Origin: Mycobacterium sp. OTB74
GTDB taxonomy: Bacteria > Actinomycetota > Actinomycetes > Mycobacteriales > Mycobacteriaceae
Reading direction: 5' to 3'
Assembly: GCF_029892685.1 (NCBI RefSeq)
Contig: NZ_JARXVD010000004.1
Span: 186,001-250,000, forward strand
Length of the DNA stretch: 64,000 bases
A program made the translations under genes and the position numbers. Under the pieces are notes generated by a model that was not told the DNA's origin, made no database searches, and saw only the letters and a list, made by a program, of their open reading frames with translations. This document shows positions 7,725 to 17,004 of this stretch, in pieces (the first letter of the stretch is position 1; the number at the start of each line of letters is the position of its first letter).

Positions 7725-8975
7725 TCAGGCTCCTACTGTGCTCAGATTGTCGGCACCGCCGACGTTGGTGAGGTCGGTTGCGGGCAGATCGGTGGGCCGG
7801 CCGTAATAGTCGGTGTAGGCCTTGGTGATCGCACCTACCAAGTCACCGATCAGCTGCTCGCGGTTGTCCTCGGCGAACTGCAGGCTGGCCTGACGGCCGA
7901 CATTGCGGCGCCGGAAGTGCGGGATGACTTCGGAGGCGAACAGTTCGTAGCTGCGCCTGGTGTTCTCCCAGTCGGCCATGTCCACGTGCATGATCAGCAG
8001 GGTGCCGAAGCCGCCAGTCTTTTCGATGAGCCTGTCGATCTGGGCGATGGCGTCCTCGGGCGTGCCGATGATGGCCTGGCCGAACTCGCCGAGCGACTCG
8101 TTACGCCAGTAGTCGATGATGCCGGCTGGGGTCTGTGCCCACTCCGGGTTGAGACCCTGCTGCCGGTTGACATATTCAGCGATGGCGTGGATTCGGCGGC
8201 TGACGGCACGTTCGGCGTCCGCACGAGTCTCGGCGACGAACATCGGGTTGACCAGACGCCAGGAGGCGCGGTTGGCGACGTGACCGTGCTCAGCCGAAAC
8301 CTGTTCGTAGACGCCCCAGTTGCGGTCCAGAGACTCGTAGCCTGCCGGTGAGCTGGCGGCCAAAGACAGCAGCGACAGCCCGTGCTTGCCGGCCAGCACC
8401 GAGCCGTTCGGTGAGATCGTCGATGCGGTGGCGACCTCGATGCCGGCCGGATGGTAGGTCGGCAGCTGGGCTCGGGCGTCGCGCAGCGTGAACCAGTCCG
8501 TCTCCACGTTGACCACCTCGCCGTGCAGCAACCGGAGCACGGCTTCCAGCGCCTCGCCCTGCATGCGGCGCTGGTCGGTGGTGGTGATGCCCATCATGTG
8601 GGCGTCCAACGGGATCTTGCCCGGACCGGTACCGACGATGAGCCGGCCGCGGGTCTGCAGATCGAGCTGCGTGATCCGGTCGACGGTGATCAGCGGGTGG
8701 TGGTACGGCAGCGACATGACGCCCGTGCCAAATCGGATGCGCTCGGTGCGCTCGGCAGCGGCGGCGATGAACATGTCTGGGGCCGGTACGATTTCGGCGC
8801 CGGTCGAGTGGTGCTCCCCCATCCAGGCCTCCTCGAAGCCGAGGTGGTCCAGATGCGTCATCAGGTCGATGTCGCGGCGCAATTGCAGCGCCGGGTCGGC
8901 GGTCAGTGGGTGGTACGGAGCGAGAAACGCTCCGAACTTCAATGACGATGGGCTCCACTGGGCAACGCTGCTCAC
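7725..8975 (-). CDS. Luciferase-like (LLM class) flavin monooxygenase
   Basis: A 416-residue TIM-barrel flavin-dependent oxidoreductase related to limonene monooxygenase or alkanal-monooxygenase-type enzymes. Visible landmarks are KFGAFLAPYHP at the N-terminus, WMGEHH, and the segment RLIVGTGPG. The frame is open for 115 more codons upstream, but the GTG at 8975 has AGGAGA about seven bases before it and starts exactly at the conserved first beta strand. It forms a tight operon with the zinc alcohol dehydrogenase and lies downstream of a TetR gene. The reduced flavin partner and substrate are unknown. Confidence 0.88.
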   Translation of the reverse strand: MSSVAQWSPSSLKFGAFLAPYHPLTADPALQLRRDIDLMTHLDHLGFEEAWMGEHHSTGAEIVPAPDMFIAAAAERTERIRFGTGVMSLPYHHPLITVDRITQLDLQTRGRLIVGTGPGKIPLDAHMMGITTTDQRRMQGEALEAVLRLLHGEVVNVETDWFTLRDARAQLPTYHPAGIEVATASTISPNGSVLAGKHGLSLLSLAASSPAGYESLDRNWGVYEQVSAEHGHVANRASWRLVNPMFVAETRADAERAVSRRIHAIAEYVNRQQGLNPEWAQTPAGIIDYWRNESLGEFGQAIIGTPEDAIAQIDRLIEKTGGFGTLLIMHVDMADWENTRRSYELFASEVIPHFRRRNVGRQASLQFAEDNREQLIGDLVGAITKAYTDYYGRPTDLPATDLTNVGGADNLSTVGA

Positions 8976-9291
8976 GGTGGTCTCCTGGTTCTCAGGTCGG
9001 GCAAGTGACGGATTCGGTCGGCCGCAAGCGACAGTAATCCGATCAAACGATTGGATCAAGTGATCCATAAATATCGAGCGATACCGGCGCCGCGTGAACC
9101 GGGCTACCGCAGGTAGGACTTCGCTACTTGTGTAGGCGCGGAATGCATGTGGTGGATTTGCCCGCGTCGGTGCGACAACTTGGGTCGCGAGACGAGTTGA
9201 GCGCGTCGCTGCCAACCGACGAAAGTGAAGAGGATCGCGAGATTCCAGCGGTTCTTCTGCGTCTACTTCGCATTCGGCCGCGACCGTGTGA
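8976..9291. other. Upstream region of the monooxygenase operon
   Basis: This 316-base stretch contains no supported gene. It carries the operon's leader and promoter, an AT-richer patch (9060-9080), and the dyad listed separately at 9052-9067. The remainder shows no recognisable structure. Confidence 0.6.
9052..9067. promoter_or_regulatory. Candidate operator upstream of the monooxygenase operon
   Basis: TGGATCA (9052-9058) and TGATCCA (9061-9067) are perfect arms around AG. A related half site, GATCAA, lies just before at 9041-9046. The position 77 bases upstream of the monooxygenase start, with a TetR gene next door, supports an operator role. Confidence 0.5.
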
Positions 9292-9921
9292 CTACGAGTT
9301 GAGCAAGCGTTCAGTGCCACCGATGACGAATGTCACCAGGTCTTCGTAGAACGCGTCGAGCGCATCAGCCGACGACTTCACCCGGTCCCAATCATCGGCA
9401 CGGCTCAAGGCCTGCACAAAGCCCATGATGGAGACGGCCCAGCGGGCCTCCAGGCGCTCCGGCGCGGCCGTCGGGAAGGCCCGCCGAACTTGCGCCAGCA
9501 GAGTTTCGCGCAACTTGGGCTCGATGGCCTCATCTGCCGGACCCGCCTGCGAGGTCTGCGCGACGATCTTGATCCAGCGCATGCCGCGGGTCCGTTGGCG
9601 GTGCAACAGATCCCGATATGGGCCGGTGACCGCTCGCACCACTTGATCGGGCGTGGGTGAGATCGGATCAGCTTGCAGCGCATCGACATTGGCTTGAATA
9701 CTGGAACCCACCGTGGTGCCCAGATCCAGGATCACCGCGCGCAGAAGCTCGTCCTTGGAGCCGAAGTGATAGTGCACCGACGCCGCACCCAGACCCGCGG
9801 CGGCATTGACCGCGCGCACCGACACCGCGTCCACGCCCTGCTCGGCGAAAAGCTTCTCGGCCGTCTTCACCAGCCGCGCCCGGGTGGCGTTGCCCTGGCG
9901 GTTATGCGATGTGCCCAACAC
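9292..9921 (-). CDS. TetR-family transcriptional regulator
   Basis: A 209-residue regulator with an N-terminal helix-turn-helix (VRAVNAAAGLGAASVHYHFG, about residues 35-54) and a C-terminal domain of the kind common in TetR proteins governing aromatic or terpene catabolism. It starts with GTG at 9921 without an obvious Shine-Dalgarno, 12 bases after the stop of pucR, so the two may share a transcript. It lies just upstream of, and codirectional with, the luciferase-like/alcohol dehydrogenase operon, which is its most probable target. Confidence 0.88.
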   Translation of the reverse strand: MLGTSHNRQGNATRARLVKTAEKLFAEQGVDAVSVRAVNAAAGLGAASVHYHFGSKDELLRAVILDLGTTVGSSIQANVDALQADPISPTPDQVVRAVTGPYRDLLHRQRTRGMRWIKIVAQTSQAGPADEAIEPKLRETLLAQVRRAFPTAAPERLEARWAVSIMGFVQALSRADDWDRVKSSADALDAFYEDLVTFVIGGTERLLNS

Positions 9922-9933
9922 GTTAGGAGCATG

Positions 9934-11556
9934 TCACAGCGGCATCGCCGACCCGCCGAATGCGCGGCGTGTTTTCAGGATCAGCAGGGCAACGTGCAGC
10001 GAGGTGGCCGATTCGCCGTCGGCCAGATCGACACCCAGGATCTGCTGTATCCGCCCCAGCTTGGCGTAAAGCGCGGGACGGCTCACGTGCAGGCGCTGCG
10101 CCAACGCAGACTTGTTGCCCCCCAATTCCAGGTAACCGCGCAGCACCTCCATGCAGTCGTCGCCCGTCTCGATATCGTGCAGGATCAGGGCTCGCAGCTC
10201 GCCCTCTGCGAAGCGTTGCACGCGCGGGTCCGTCCGCAGCAACGACAACAGGCCGCGCAACCGGATATCGGCGACCCGGAAACACGTCCTCGACGAAACT
10301 GGAAGCGACAGTGCAGCTTCGGCTACATGTGCAGCCTCGGTGATCAGATGGATCGCATCGATCAAACCCGATGCCGGACTGCCGATGCCGAGCACCAACC
10401 CCGGCGCGTCAACCGCGCGCTCCACATCGCGCCGCAGCGCCTGGCCCAGCGGCTCCAGTGAGCCTGCGTGACGCGGGTTGAGCGACAACACCATGGCGAT
10501 CTCCCCAGCACCGCGCAATGAGAACAGCCCGGTGTGCCCCAAGGCTTTTGCTGATCGCACCACCACGTCGAGCAGCCGAGCGCCGCGCCGCTGCCCGGCC
10601 ACCGGATCGGCGTCTGTCGGCCAGTCGCCGATCCGCACGGTAGCCGGCAGGTATTCCGCCGACCGCCGCAGACCCAGCGCAAAGGCCCGCGCCACAGCGT
10701 CTGATTCGTCTCGGATACGTTCGCGCGCAACATCTTCCAATAACCCCGCCTGGGCCTGATGTTCAATGTCTGAGCGGCCGAGCTCGGCCATGCGGTGCAG
10801 CACAAGCGCCTGTGCGGCACGTTCCAGCACCATGGTGATGCGGCTGGTGTCGCGGGCGATGTTCGCGTCCACGCTGGGCGCCACGGCGATCAACCGTCCC
10901 CAGGCCTCATCGCCGCGGCCGACCTGGCTTATCACCCAGTCATCAGCACTGCCAGCCTCATGCCGCCGGGACCGATGTTGCCAGTCCTGCAACACATCTC
11001 GCGCAGCCCGGCCAGCGGTGGCAACAGCGATCGCCTGGTGCGTCAAATCCTCCAGCACCACCGGGACCCCGAGCAGCCCGGCGGCAGCGCCGGTGATGTC
11101 CGACGGCGTCGCCCGCCGCATGCTCAGGTCGGTGAAAACCTCATGCGTCTGCCGCGCAAAGTCCACCTCCTGGTACTGGTCGGCGACTATCACCCGGTGC
11201 ACCTGCTCGGTGACCTCGACGAACTTGATCACCCGATGTAGCGCCACCAGAGCCAAGTCGAGTTCGACGGCGATCGCGCTGACGTTGACCGGTAACGGCA
11301 CCGCGCCGGCTCCAAGCTCGACGATGACGCCCACTGCCCGGGCCTCGGCCACCGACTGCAGGTAGTCCCGGGGTGCTGTGCGCAGCGCAGCACCCGTGGT
11401 GAGCACCAGTTCGCCACCTTGCAGCACCTCAGCCGGGTCCGGCACATCGCTGACGTGCACCCACCGGATCGGTCGGTCGAACCCGCGGTCACACAAGATT
11501 TCGGGCTCACCGTGCTGAATCACCGGCAGAGCGACGATCTCGGCGATGGTTGGCAC
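9934..11556 (-). CDS. PucR-family transcriptional regulator
   Basis: A 540-residue regulator with the full family layout: an N-terminal PucR ligand domain (residues about 5-125), a central GGDEF-like/linker region, and the C-terminal PucR helix-turn-helix around residues 470-530 (ELGGNKSALAQRLHVSRPAL). PucR regulators typically activate purine, amino-acid or amine catabolic genes. It is divergent from mmsA, and an inverted repeat overlaps its own start, so it most likely controls the mmsA-aminotransferase-lut unit and itself. The start is GTG at 11556. Confidence 0.88.
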   Translation of the reverse strand: MPTIAEIVALPVIQHGEPEILCDRGFDRPIRWVHVSDVPDPAEVLQGGELVLTTGAALRTAPRDYLQSVAEARAVGVIVELGAGAVPLPVNVSAIAVELDLALVALHRVIKFVEVTEQVHRVIVADQYQEVDFARQTHEVFTDLSMRRATPSDITGAAAGLLGVPVVLEDLTHQAIAVATAGRAARDVLQDWQHRSRRHEAGSADDWVISQVGRGDEAWGRLIAVAPSVDANIARDTSRITMVLERAAQALVLHRMAELGRSDIEHQAQAGLLEDVARERIRDESDAVARAFALGLRRSAEYLPATVRIGDWPTDADPVAGQRRGARLLDVVVRSAKALGHTGLFSLRGAGEIAMVLSLNPRHAGSLEPLGQALRRDVERAVDAPGLVLGIGSPASGLIDAIHLITEAAHVAEAALSLPVSSRTCFRVADIRLRGLLSLLRTDPRVQRFAEGELRALILHDIETGDDCMEVLRGYLELGGNKSALAQRLHVSRPALYAKLGRIQQILGVDLADGESATSLHVALLILKTRRAFGGSAMPL

Positions 11557-11569
11557 TTACAAAGTGTAA
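11557..11569. promoter_or_regulatory. Inverted repeat at the pucR start
   Basis: TTACA (11557-11561) and TGTAA (11565-11569) flank AAG and abut the pucR GTG start. This is a plausible autoregulatory operator in the pucR-mmsA divergent region, but it is short. Confidence 0.4.
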
Positions 11570-11710
11570 TTCCAGGACGCCAAATCAATACATTGTGGTC
11601 GCCGAGATCGGTGGTGGAGCCGGGCAGGCTCAGAGGCACGGATTCACCGCACAACCATCGCTGGGCCATCATCCGGGCCCATCACCCCGACTGGAAGGCC
11701 CGCACCGACG

Positions 11711-13204
11711 ATGAGCACGACCATTTCGCACTGGATCAACAACGACACCTTCGCGGGCACGTCCGGTCAGTCCGCACCGGTGACCAACCCCGCCACCGGT
11801 GAGGTCACCGGTCAGGTCGCCCTGGCCAGCGTTGCCGACGCGCGAGCCGTGATCGACGCGGCCGTCGCCGCCTTCCCGTCATGGCGTGACACCTCGATCA
11901 CCAAACGCGTGCAAATCCTGTTCGCCTACCGCGAGCTGCTCAACGCTCGCAAAGAAGAGCTGGCCGCGATCATCACCGCGGAGCACGGCAAAGTGCTCTC
12001 GGACGCCATGGGTGAGGTCGCCCGCGGGCTCGAGGTCGTCGAATTCGCCTGCGGTATACCGCATCTGCTCAAGGGCGGATTCTCCGAGAACGCCTCGACC
12101 AACATCGACGTCTACAACATCCGCCAGGCACTCGGGCCGGTCGCCATCATCTCGCCGTTCAACTTCCCGGCCATGGTCCCCATGTGGTTCTTCCCTATCG
12201 CCATCGCCACCGGCAACACCGTCGTGATCAAGCCGTCTGAGAAGGACCCGTCGTCGTCGCTGTGGATGGCTCGGCTGTGGAAAGAGGCCGGCCTGCCCGA
12301 CGGGGTGTTCAACGTGCTGCAGGGCGACAAGACTGCCGTCGACGAACTGCTGACAAACCCTGGCATCAAAGCAATTTCGTTCGTGGGCTCCACCCCGATC
12401 GCACAGTACGTCTACCGGACCGCCACCGCGTCGGGCAAGCGCGTCCAGGCCCTCGGCGGCGCGAAGAACCACGCGGTCATCCTGCCGGACGCAGACCTGG
12501 ATCTGGCCGCAGACAGTATGGTCAACGCCGGTTTCGGCTCTGCAGGCGAGCGCTGCATGGCCATCTCGGCGTGTGTGGCAGTCGGGCCGATCGCCGACGA
12601 CCTGGTTGCCAAGATCACCGAGCGTGCCGCAGCCATCAAAACCGGCGACGGCGCCCAGAACGCCGATATGGGGCCGCTGATCACCCAGGCCCACCGCGAC
12701 AAGGTGGCCTCCTACATCAGCGCCGGCGAAGCCGAAGGCGCCAAGGTCGTGCTCGACGGCCGCAACGTCGTTACCGACGGCGGTGCGGACGGCTTCTGGC
12801 TGGGCCCGACTCTGCTCGACAACGTCACCCCCGAGATGAGCGTCTACACCGACGAGATCTTCGGGCCGGTGCTGTCGGTCATCCGGGTCGAAAGCTACGA
12901 CGAGGCGCTGGAATTGATCAACAACAACCCGTACGGCAATGGCACCGCGATCTTCACCAACGACGGTGGTGCCGCGCGCCGGTTCCAGAACGAGGTGGAG
13001 GTCGGCATGGTCGGTATCAACGTACCGATCCCGGTTCCCATGGCGTTCTTCAGCTTTGGCGGCTGGAAGGCCTCGCTGTTCGGCGACACCCACGCCTACG
13101 GCACCGAGGGTGTGCACTTCTTCACCCGCGCCAAGGCCATCACCCAGCGTTGGGCCGACCCCAGCCACGGCGGCATCAACTTGGGCTTCCCCGCCAACAA
13201 CTGA
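11711..13204 (+). CDS. mmsA: CoA-acylating methylmalonate/malonate-semialdehyde dehydrogenase
   Basis: A 497-residue aldehyde dehydrogenase of the MmsA type, converting (methyl)malonate semialdehyde and CoA to propionyl- or acetyl-CoA with NAD+. Diagnostic features are the N-terminal W-I-N-N start, SPFNFPAMVPMWFFP in the cofactor region, and the nucleophile in GSAGERCMAIS near residue 283. Length is exactly that of the family. It is followed after 44 bases by a class III aminotransferase, which fits beta-alanine or beta-aminoisobutyrate breakdown via a semialdehyde. It is divergent from pucR. The function is well supported; the physiological substrate is inferred. Confidence 0.9.
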   Translation: MSTTISHWINNDTFAGTSGQSAPVTNPATGEVTGQVALASVADARAVIDAAVAAFPSWRDTSITKRVQILFAYRELLNARKEELAAIITAEHGKVLSDAMGEVARGLEVVEFACGIPHLLKGGFSENASTNIDVYNIRQALGPVAIISPFNFPAMVPMWFFPIAIATGNTVVIKPSEKDPSSSLWMARLWKEAGLPDGVFNVLQGDKTAVDELLTNPGIKAISFVGSTPIAQYVYRTATASGKRVQALGGAKNHAVILPDADLDLAADSMVNAGFGSAGERCMAISACVAVGPIADDLVAKITERAAAIKTGDGAQNADMGPLITQAHRDKVASYISAGEAEGAKVVLDGRNVVTDGGADGFWLGPTLLDNVTPEMSVYTDEIFGPVLSVIRVESYDEALELINNNPYGNGTAIFTNDGGAARRFQNEVEVGMVGINVPIPVPMAFFSFGGWKASLFGDTHAYGTEGVHFFTRAKAITQRWADPSHGGINLGFPANN

Positions 13205-13248
13205 CCGCACCGCGGTCGAAAACAACTTAGACTCGAAAAGTACAGTCA

Positions 13249-14142
13249 ATGACAATCACCAATGATGTTCTGCCCGAAGGCCTGACGCTGGATTCCCTTC
13301 GCGCTGACGCACAGCGGGCGTCTGACCTGGATCGCGCCCACGTCTTCCACTCCTGGTCGGCCCAGGCGCAGCTGAACCCGATGACGATCACAGCCGCCGA
13401 AGGCCGCTACGTCTGGGACGACGAAGGGAACCGACTGCTGGACTTCTCTTCCCAGCTGGTCAATACCAACATCGGGCACCAGCACCCGAAAGTCCTTGCG
13501 GCGATTCAGGAACAGGCCGCCACTTTGTGCACCATCGCACCGCAACACGTGAACGCTGCCCGGTCAGAGGCAGCCCGGCTGCTGGCTGAACTGACCCCCG
13601 GTGACGTGAACACGATCTTCTTCACCAACGGCGGCGCCGACGCTGTCGAGCTCGCAGTGCGCATGGCTCGGTTGCACACCGGTAAGTACAAGGTCCTCTC
13701 CCGGTACCGCGCCTACCACGGCGGGCTGACCTATTCCGGGCACCCATTGGCCTGCGCGGCCGCCGTGGCGACCATCAACGTCATGCGCGAGGAAGGCATG
13801 GTGGAGAACGCCGCCCGGATTGGCGAGCAGGTCATCGGACCCGCGCTGTGCGACTTCGCTCAGCGGCACCGCAGTGTCGGCGAGGTCCGTGGCGCCGCCG
13901 TGTTCTGGGCCATCGAACTGGTGGCCGACCGTGCTACGCGCGAACCGTTGGCGCCGTACGGCCGCTCCAGCGCGGCCATGAACGCGGTGATCGCCTCCTG
14001 CAAGCAGCTGGGTCTGCTGCCGTTCACCAACTTCAACCGCATTCACGTGGCTCCGCCGTGCAACGCCAGTTCCGAGGAGGCACGCGAGGGTCTGGCAATC
14101 CTGGACCGGGTCCTGGAAGTGGCCGACCGGCACGCAAACTGA
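13249..14142 (+). pseudogene. Class III aminotransferase with large internal deletion
   Basis: The 297-residue frame encodes the two ends of a PLP-dependent omega-type aminotransferase normally near 450 residues. The N-terminal part (HVFHSWSAQAQLNP, WDDEGNRLLDF, NGGADAVELA) is normal up to YHGG. There it jumps directly to LTYSGHPLACAA, which in intact enzymes lies about 150 residues further on. The missing block carries the aspartate that contacts the cofactor and the PLP-binding lysine, so the product cannot be a working transaminase. The frame is kept. The junction lies at 13720-13725 in a GGCGGG run. It is either a recent deletion or an assembly error. The neighbour mmsA would use its expected product. 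Confidence 0.85.
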
Positions 14143-14186
14143 ACATGTTGCTGCCCCGCCGGCATTATCAGCGGTAGTGTCGGCCG

Positions 14187-14915
14187 GTGCGGATAGCTCT
14201 GTTCGCGACCTGTCTGGCCGACGCCATGTTCCCGGCCGCGGCCATCGCCACGGTCCGGTTGCTCGAGCGTCTCGGCCATCAGGTGGTGTTCCCGGAATCG
14301 CAAACCTGTTGCGGCCAAATGCATGTCAACACCGGGTATCTGAAGGAAGCGGTCGACCTGGTGCACAACCACGTCGATGCGTTCGAGGGGTACGACGCGG
14401 TGGTCGCACCGTCGGGGTCTTGCGTTGGCGCGGTACGCCACCAACACGCCATGGTGGCCCACCGCGCCCACCAACCGGCGCTCGCCGAACGCGCCGAATC
14501 GGTTGCGGCGCACACGTTCGAGCTGTCCGAGTTTCTGATCGACGTGCTCGGTATCGACGACGTCGGCGCCTATTACCCGCACCGGGTGACCTACCACCCC
14601 ACCTGTCATTCACTGCGGATGCTCGGTGTTGGGGACAAGCCACTGCAGCTGCTGCGCAAAGTGGCCGAACTGGATTTGGTCGAGCTGCCGGCCGCCGAAA
14701 CCTGTTGCGGATTCGGCGGAACGTTCGCGATCAAGAACGCTGACGTCTCCACCGCGATGCTGGCCGACAAGATGGCCAACATCGCGTCGACCCACGCCGA
14801 GGTGTGCACGGCCGGCGACTCGTCGTGCCTGATGCACATCGGCGGCGGGTTGAGCCGGATGCGCAGCGGAGTACGCACCGTGCACCTCGCCGAAATCCTG
14901 GCGGCGACCCGATGA
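14187..14915 (+). CDS. lutA: Lactate utilisation protein A (Fe-S oxidoreductase subunit)
   Basis: A 242-residue protein with two cysteine-rich CCG-type motifs: TCCGQM with its partner SGSC in the first half, and CHS/TCCGFGG in the second. These are the iron-sulfur or heterodisulfide-reductase-like domains of LutA/GlcF. With LutB and LutC it forms the cytoplasmic complex that oxidises L-lactate to pyruvate. It starts with GTG, and its TGA overlaps the lutB ATG (ATGA). A lactate permease is not found nearby. Confidence 0.9.
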   Translation: MRIALFATCLADAMFPAAAIATVRLLERLGHQVVFPESQTCCGQMHVNTGYLKEAVDLVHNHVDAFEGYDAVVAPSGSCVGAVRHQHAMVAHRAHQPALAERAESVAAHTFELSEFLIDVLGIDDVGAYYPHRVTYHPTCHSLRMLGVGDKPLQLLRKVAELDLVELPAAETCCGFGGTFAIKNADVSTAMLADKMANIASTHAEVCTAGDSSCLMHIGGGLSRMRSGVRTVHLAEILAATR

Positions 14916-16381
14916 CCGCGGTGTTCCTCGGTAACCCAGGCGTAGGCAATCTACGCGGCGACCAGAAGTTTCCCGCCGCGGCCCGCACCGCGCTGGCAGA
15001 TACCCAGCTGCGCCGCAACATCGGGCACGCCACCGCAACGATCCGCGCCAAACGTCTTGCGGCTGTGGCTGAATGCGCAGATTGGGAGCAGCTGCGCGCC
15101 GCCGGCAGCGCCATCAAACAAGACGTGCTGGCCCGGCTGCCCGAACTACTGGAAGAGCTGGAACGCAACGTCACCGCCCGGGGCGGGACCGTGCACTGGG
15201 CGCGCGACGGCGATGAAGCCAATCACCTTGTCGCTGAACTGATCCGAGCCACCGGAAACAGTGAAGTGGTAAAAGTCAAGTCGATGGCCACCCAGGAGAT
15301 CGGGCTCAACGAATACCTGGAAGCCCAAGGCATAACCCCGATCGAAACCGACCTGGCCGAGCTGATCGTGCAGCTGGGTCACGACCGGCCCAGCCACATC
15401 CTGGTGCCTGCGATCCACCGCAACAGGGCCGAGATCCGGGAGATATTCGCCCGTGAAATGCCCCGCGCCACTGAGCTTTCCGACCAACCACGGGTGTTGG
15501 CCATGGCCGCCCGCGAGCACCTTCGCCGCAAGTTCTTGTCGGCAAAGGTCGCGGTCAGCGGGGCCAACTTCGGGGTCGCCGAGACCGGCACGCTGGCCGT
15601 GGTCGAATCCGAGGGCAATGGTCGGATGTGCCTGACCCTGCCCGAAACCCTGATCACCGTGATGGGCATCGAGAAGGTGATCCCGACCTTCTCCGACCTC
15701 GAAGTGTTCATGCAACTGCTTCCGCGTTCCTCGACCGCTGAGCGCATGAATCCGTATACCTCGATGTGGACTGGCGTCTATCCCGGCGACGGGCCGCAGC
15801 AGTTCCACTTGGTGCTGCTGGACAACGGGCGCACCAAGGTGCTGGCCGACGAGGTGGGACGCGCTGCTCTGCACTGCATCCGGTGCAGCGCCTGTCTGAA
15901 CGTGTGCCCGGTATACGAGCGGACCGGCGGGCACGCCTACGGCTCGGTGTATCCGGGCCCCATCGGGGCGATCCTCAGCCCGCAGCTGACCGGTACCACA
16001 GGTCACGACGATCCCAACGCCAGCCTGCCGTTTGCATCGTCGTTATGTGGTGCCTGTTTCGAGGCGTGCCCGGTACGCATCGACATCCCGAGCATCCTGG
16101 TGCATCTGCGTGCGAAGGAGGTGGATCAAGAACGTGGCGGGCTGCCGTCTGGACAGGATCTGGCGATGAAAGCCGCCGCGTGGGCGATGTCATCGAGCAA
16201 TCGATTCGCGTTGGCGGAGAAGGCACTCGGTGCTGCCCGGCTGATAGCCGGCAGGGATCACCGCATCTCGGCACTGCCCTGGCCGGCCTCCAAATGGACC
16301 ACCAGCCGCGATATTCCTGAACCGCCAGCCGAGACGTTCCGGCAGTGGTGGGCCCGCAACCGGGCAGGATCAGGCTCATGA
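14912..16381 (+). CDS. lutB: Lactate utilisation protein B (Fe-S subunit)
   Basis: A 489-residue LutB protein. The N-terminal two thirds is the LUD domain. Two ferredoxin-like 4Fe-4S motifs follow: CIRCSACLNVCPVY and CGACFEACPV, near residues 325-390. The C-terminal tail carries the family end pattern including WWARNR. The frame is open 36 codons upstream within lutA, but the ATG at 14912 overlaps the lutA stop, the normal translational coupling. It also overlaps lutC by four bases. Confidence 0.92.
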   Translation: MTAVFLGNPGVGNLRGDQKFPAAARTALADTQLRRNIGHATATIRAKRLAAVAECADWEQLRAAGSAIKQDVLARLPELLEELERNVTARGGTVHWARDGDEANHLVAELIRATGNSEVVKVKSMATQEIGLNEYLEAQGITPIETDLAELIVQLGHDRPSHILVPAIHRNRAEIREIFAREMPRATELSDQPRVLAMAAREHLRRKFLSAKVAVSGANFGVAETGTLAVVESEGNGRMCLTLPETLITVMGIEKVIPTFSDLEVFMQLLPRSSTAERMNPYTSMWTGVYPGDGPQQFHLVLLDNGRTKVLADEVGRAALHCIRCSACLNVCPVYERTGGHAYGSVYPGPIGAILSPQLTGTTGHDDPNASLPFASSLCGACFEACPVRIDIPSILVHLRAKEVDQERGGLPSGQDLAMKAAAWAMSSSNRFALAEKALGAARLIAGRDHRISALPWPASKWTTSRDIPEPPAETFRQWWARNRAGSGS

Positions 16382-17004
16382 GCTACGACCCGCAGACTGA
16401 TCCACGGGCGGAGGTGCTGGGGCGGATCCGCGCCGTGCGTGGCACCGCAGCCCCGGTCGCCGTGCCACGGGACTACGACCGCAGGCCTCTCGAGGGTGCC
16501 GGCGATGTCGAACGGTTCGTCGAGACGGTTGCCGACTACCGGGCACGGGTTCATCGAGTCGCCGACATAGCGCCGACGGTGGCGACGCTGGTGGGCGACG
16601 GAACGGTGGTGATCCCGCGGGATCTGCCGGCCGACTGGGTGGCGGGCGTGCGCACCGTCGTCGACGACCCGGCGCTGGTGATCGATGACCTGAACCAGGC
16701 GGACGCGGTGGTCACCGGGTGCGCGCTGGGCATCGCTGCCACCGGCACCATTGTGCTCGACGCCGGTGCGGGGCAGGGCCGTCGGGCCTTGACTCTGGTC
16801 CCGGACCACCACATCTGCGTGATCCGGGAGGACCAGATCGTCGATACCGTCCCGCAGGGCTTCGCCGCGCTCGATGGCACCCGGCCACTGACCTTCATCT
16901 CTGGCCCGAGCGCCACCAGTGACATCGAACTCGAGCGTGTCGAAGGTGTACACGGCCCACGTACTTTGGATGTGCTGATCGTCGGGGCACCCGAGTGCCG
17001 ATGA
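16378..17004 (+). CDS. lutC: Lactate utilisation protein C (LUD domain)
   Basis: A 208-residue LUD-domain protein. The conserved C-terminal core with TLVPDHHICVI and the segment FISGPSATSDIELERVEGVHGP is complete. It is the third component of the LutABC lactate oxidation complex. The start ATG at 16378 overlaps the lutB stop as ATGA, and its own TGA overlaps the ATG of the adenylate cyclase in the same way. That places lactate oxidation and cAMP synthesis on one translationally coupled mRNA. Confidence 0.92.
   Translation: MSYDPQTDPRAEVLGRIRAVRGTAAPVAVPRDYDRRPLEGAGDVERFVETVADYRARVHRVADIAPTVATLVGDGTVVIPRDLPADWVAGVRTVVDDPALVIDDLNQADAVVTGCALGIAATGTIVLDAGAGQGRRALTLVPDHHICVIREDQIVDTVPQGFAALDGTRPLTFISGPSATSDIELERVEGVHGPRTLDVLIVGAPECR

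Noticed and set aside
11879..13255. A 458-residue open frame antisense to mmsA
   Set aside because: mmsA is unmistakable on the + strand; the antisense product has shadow-type composition and no motif.
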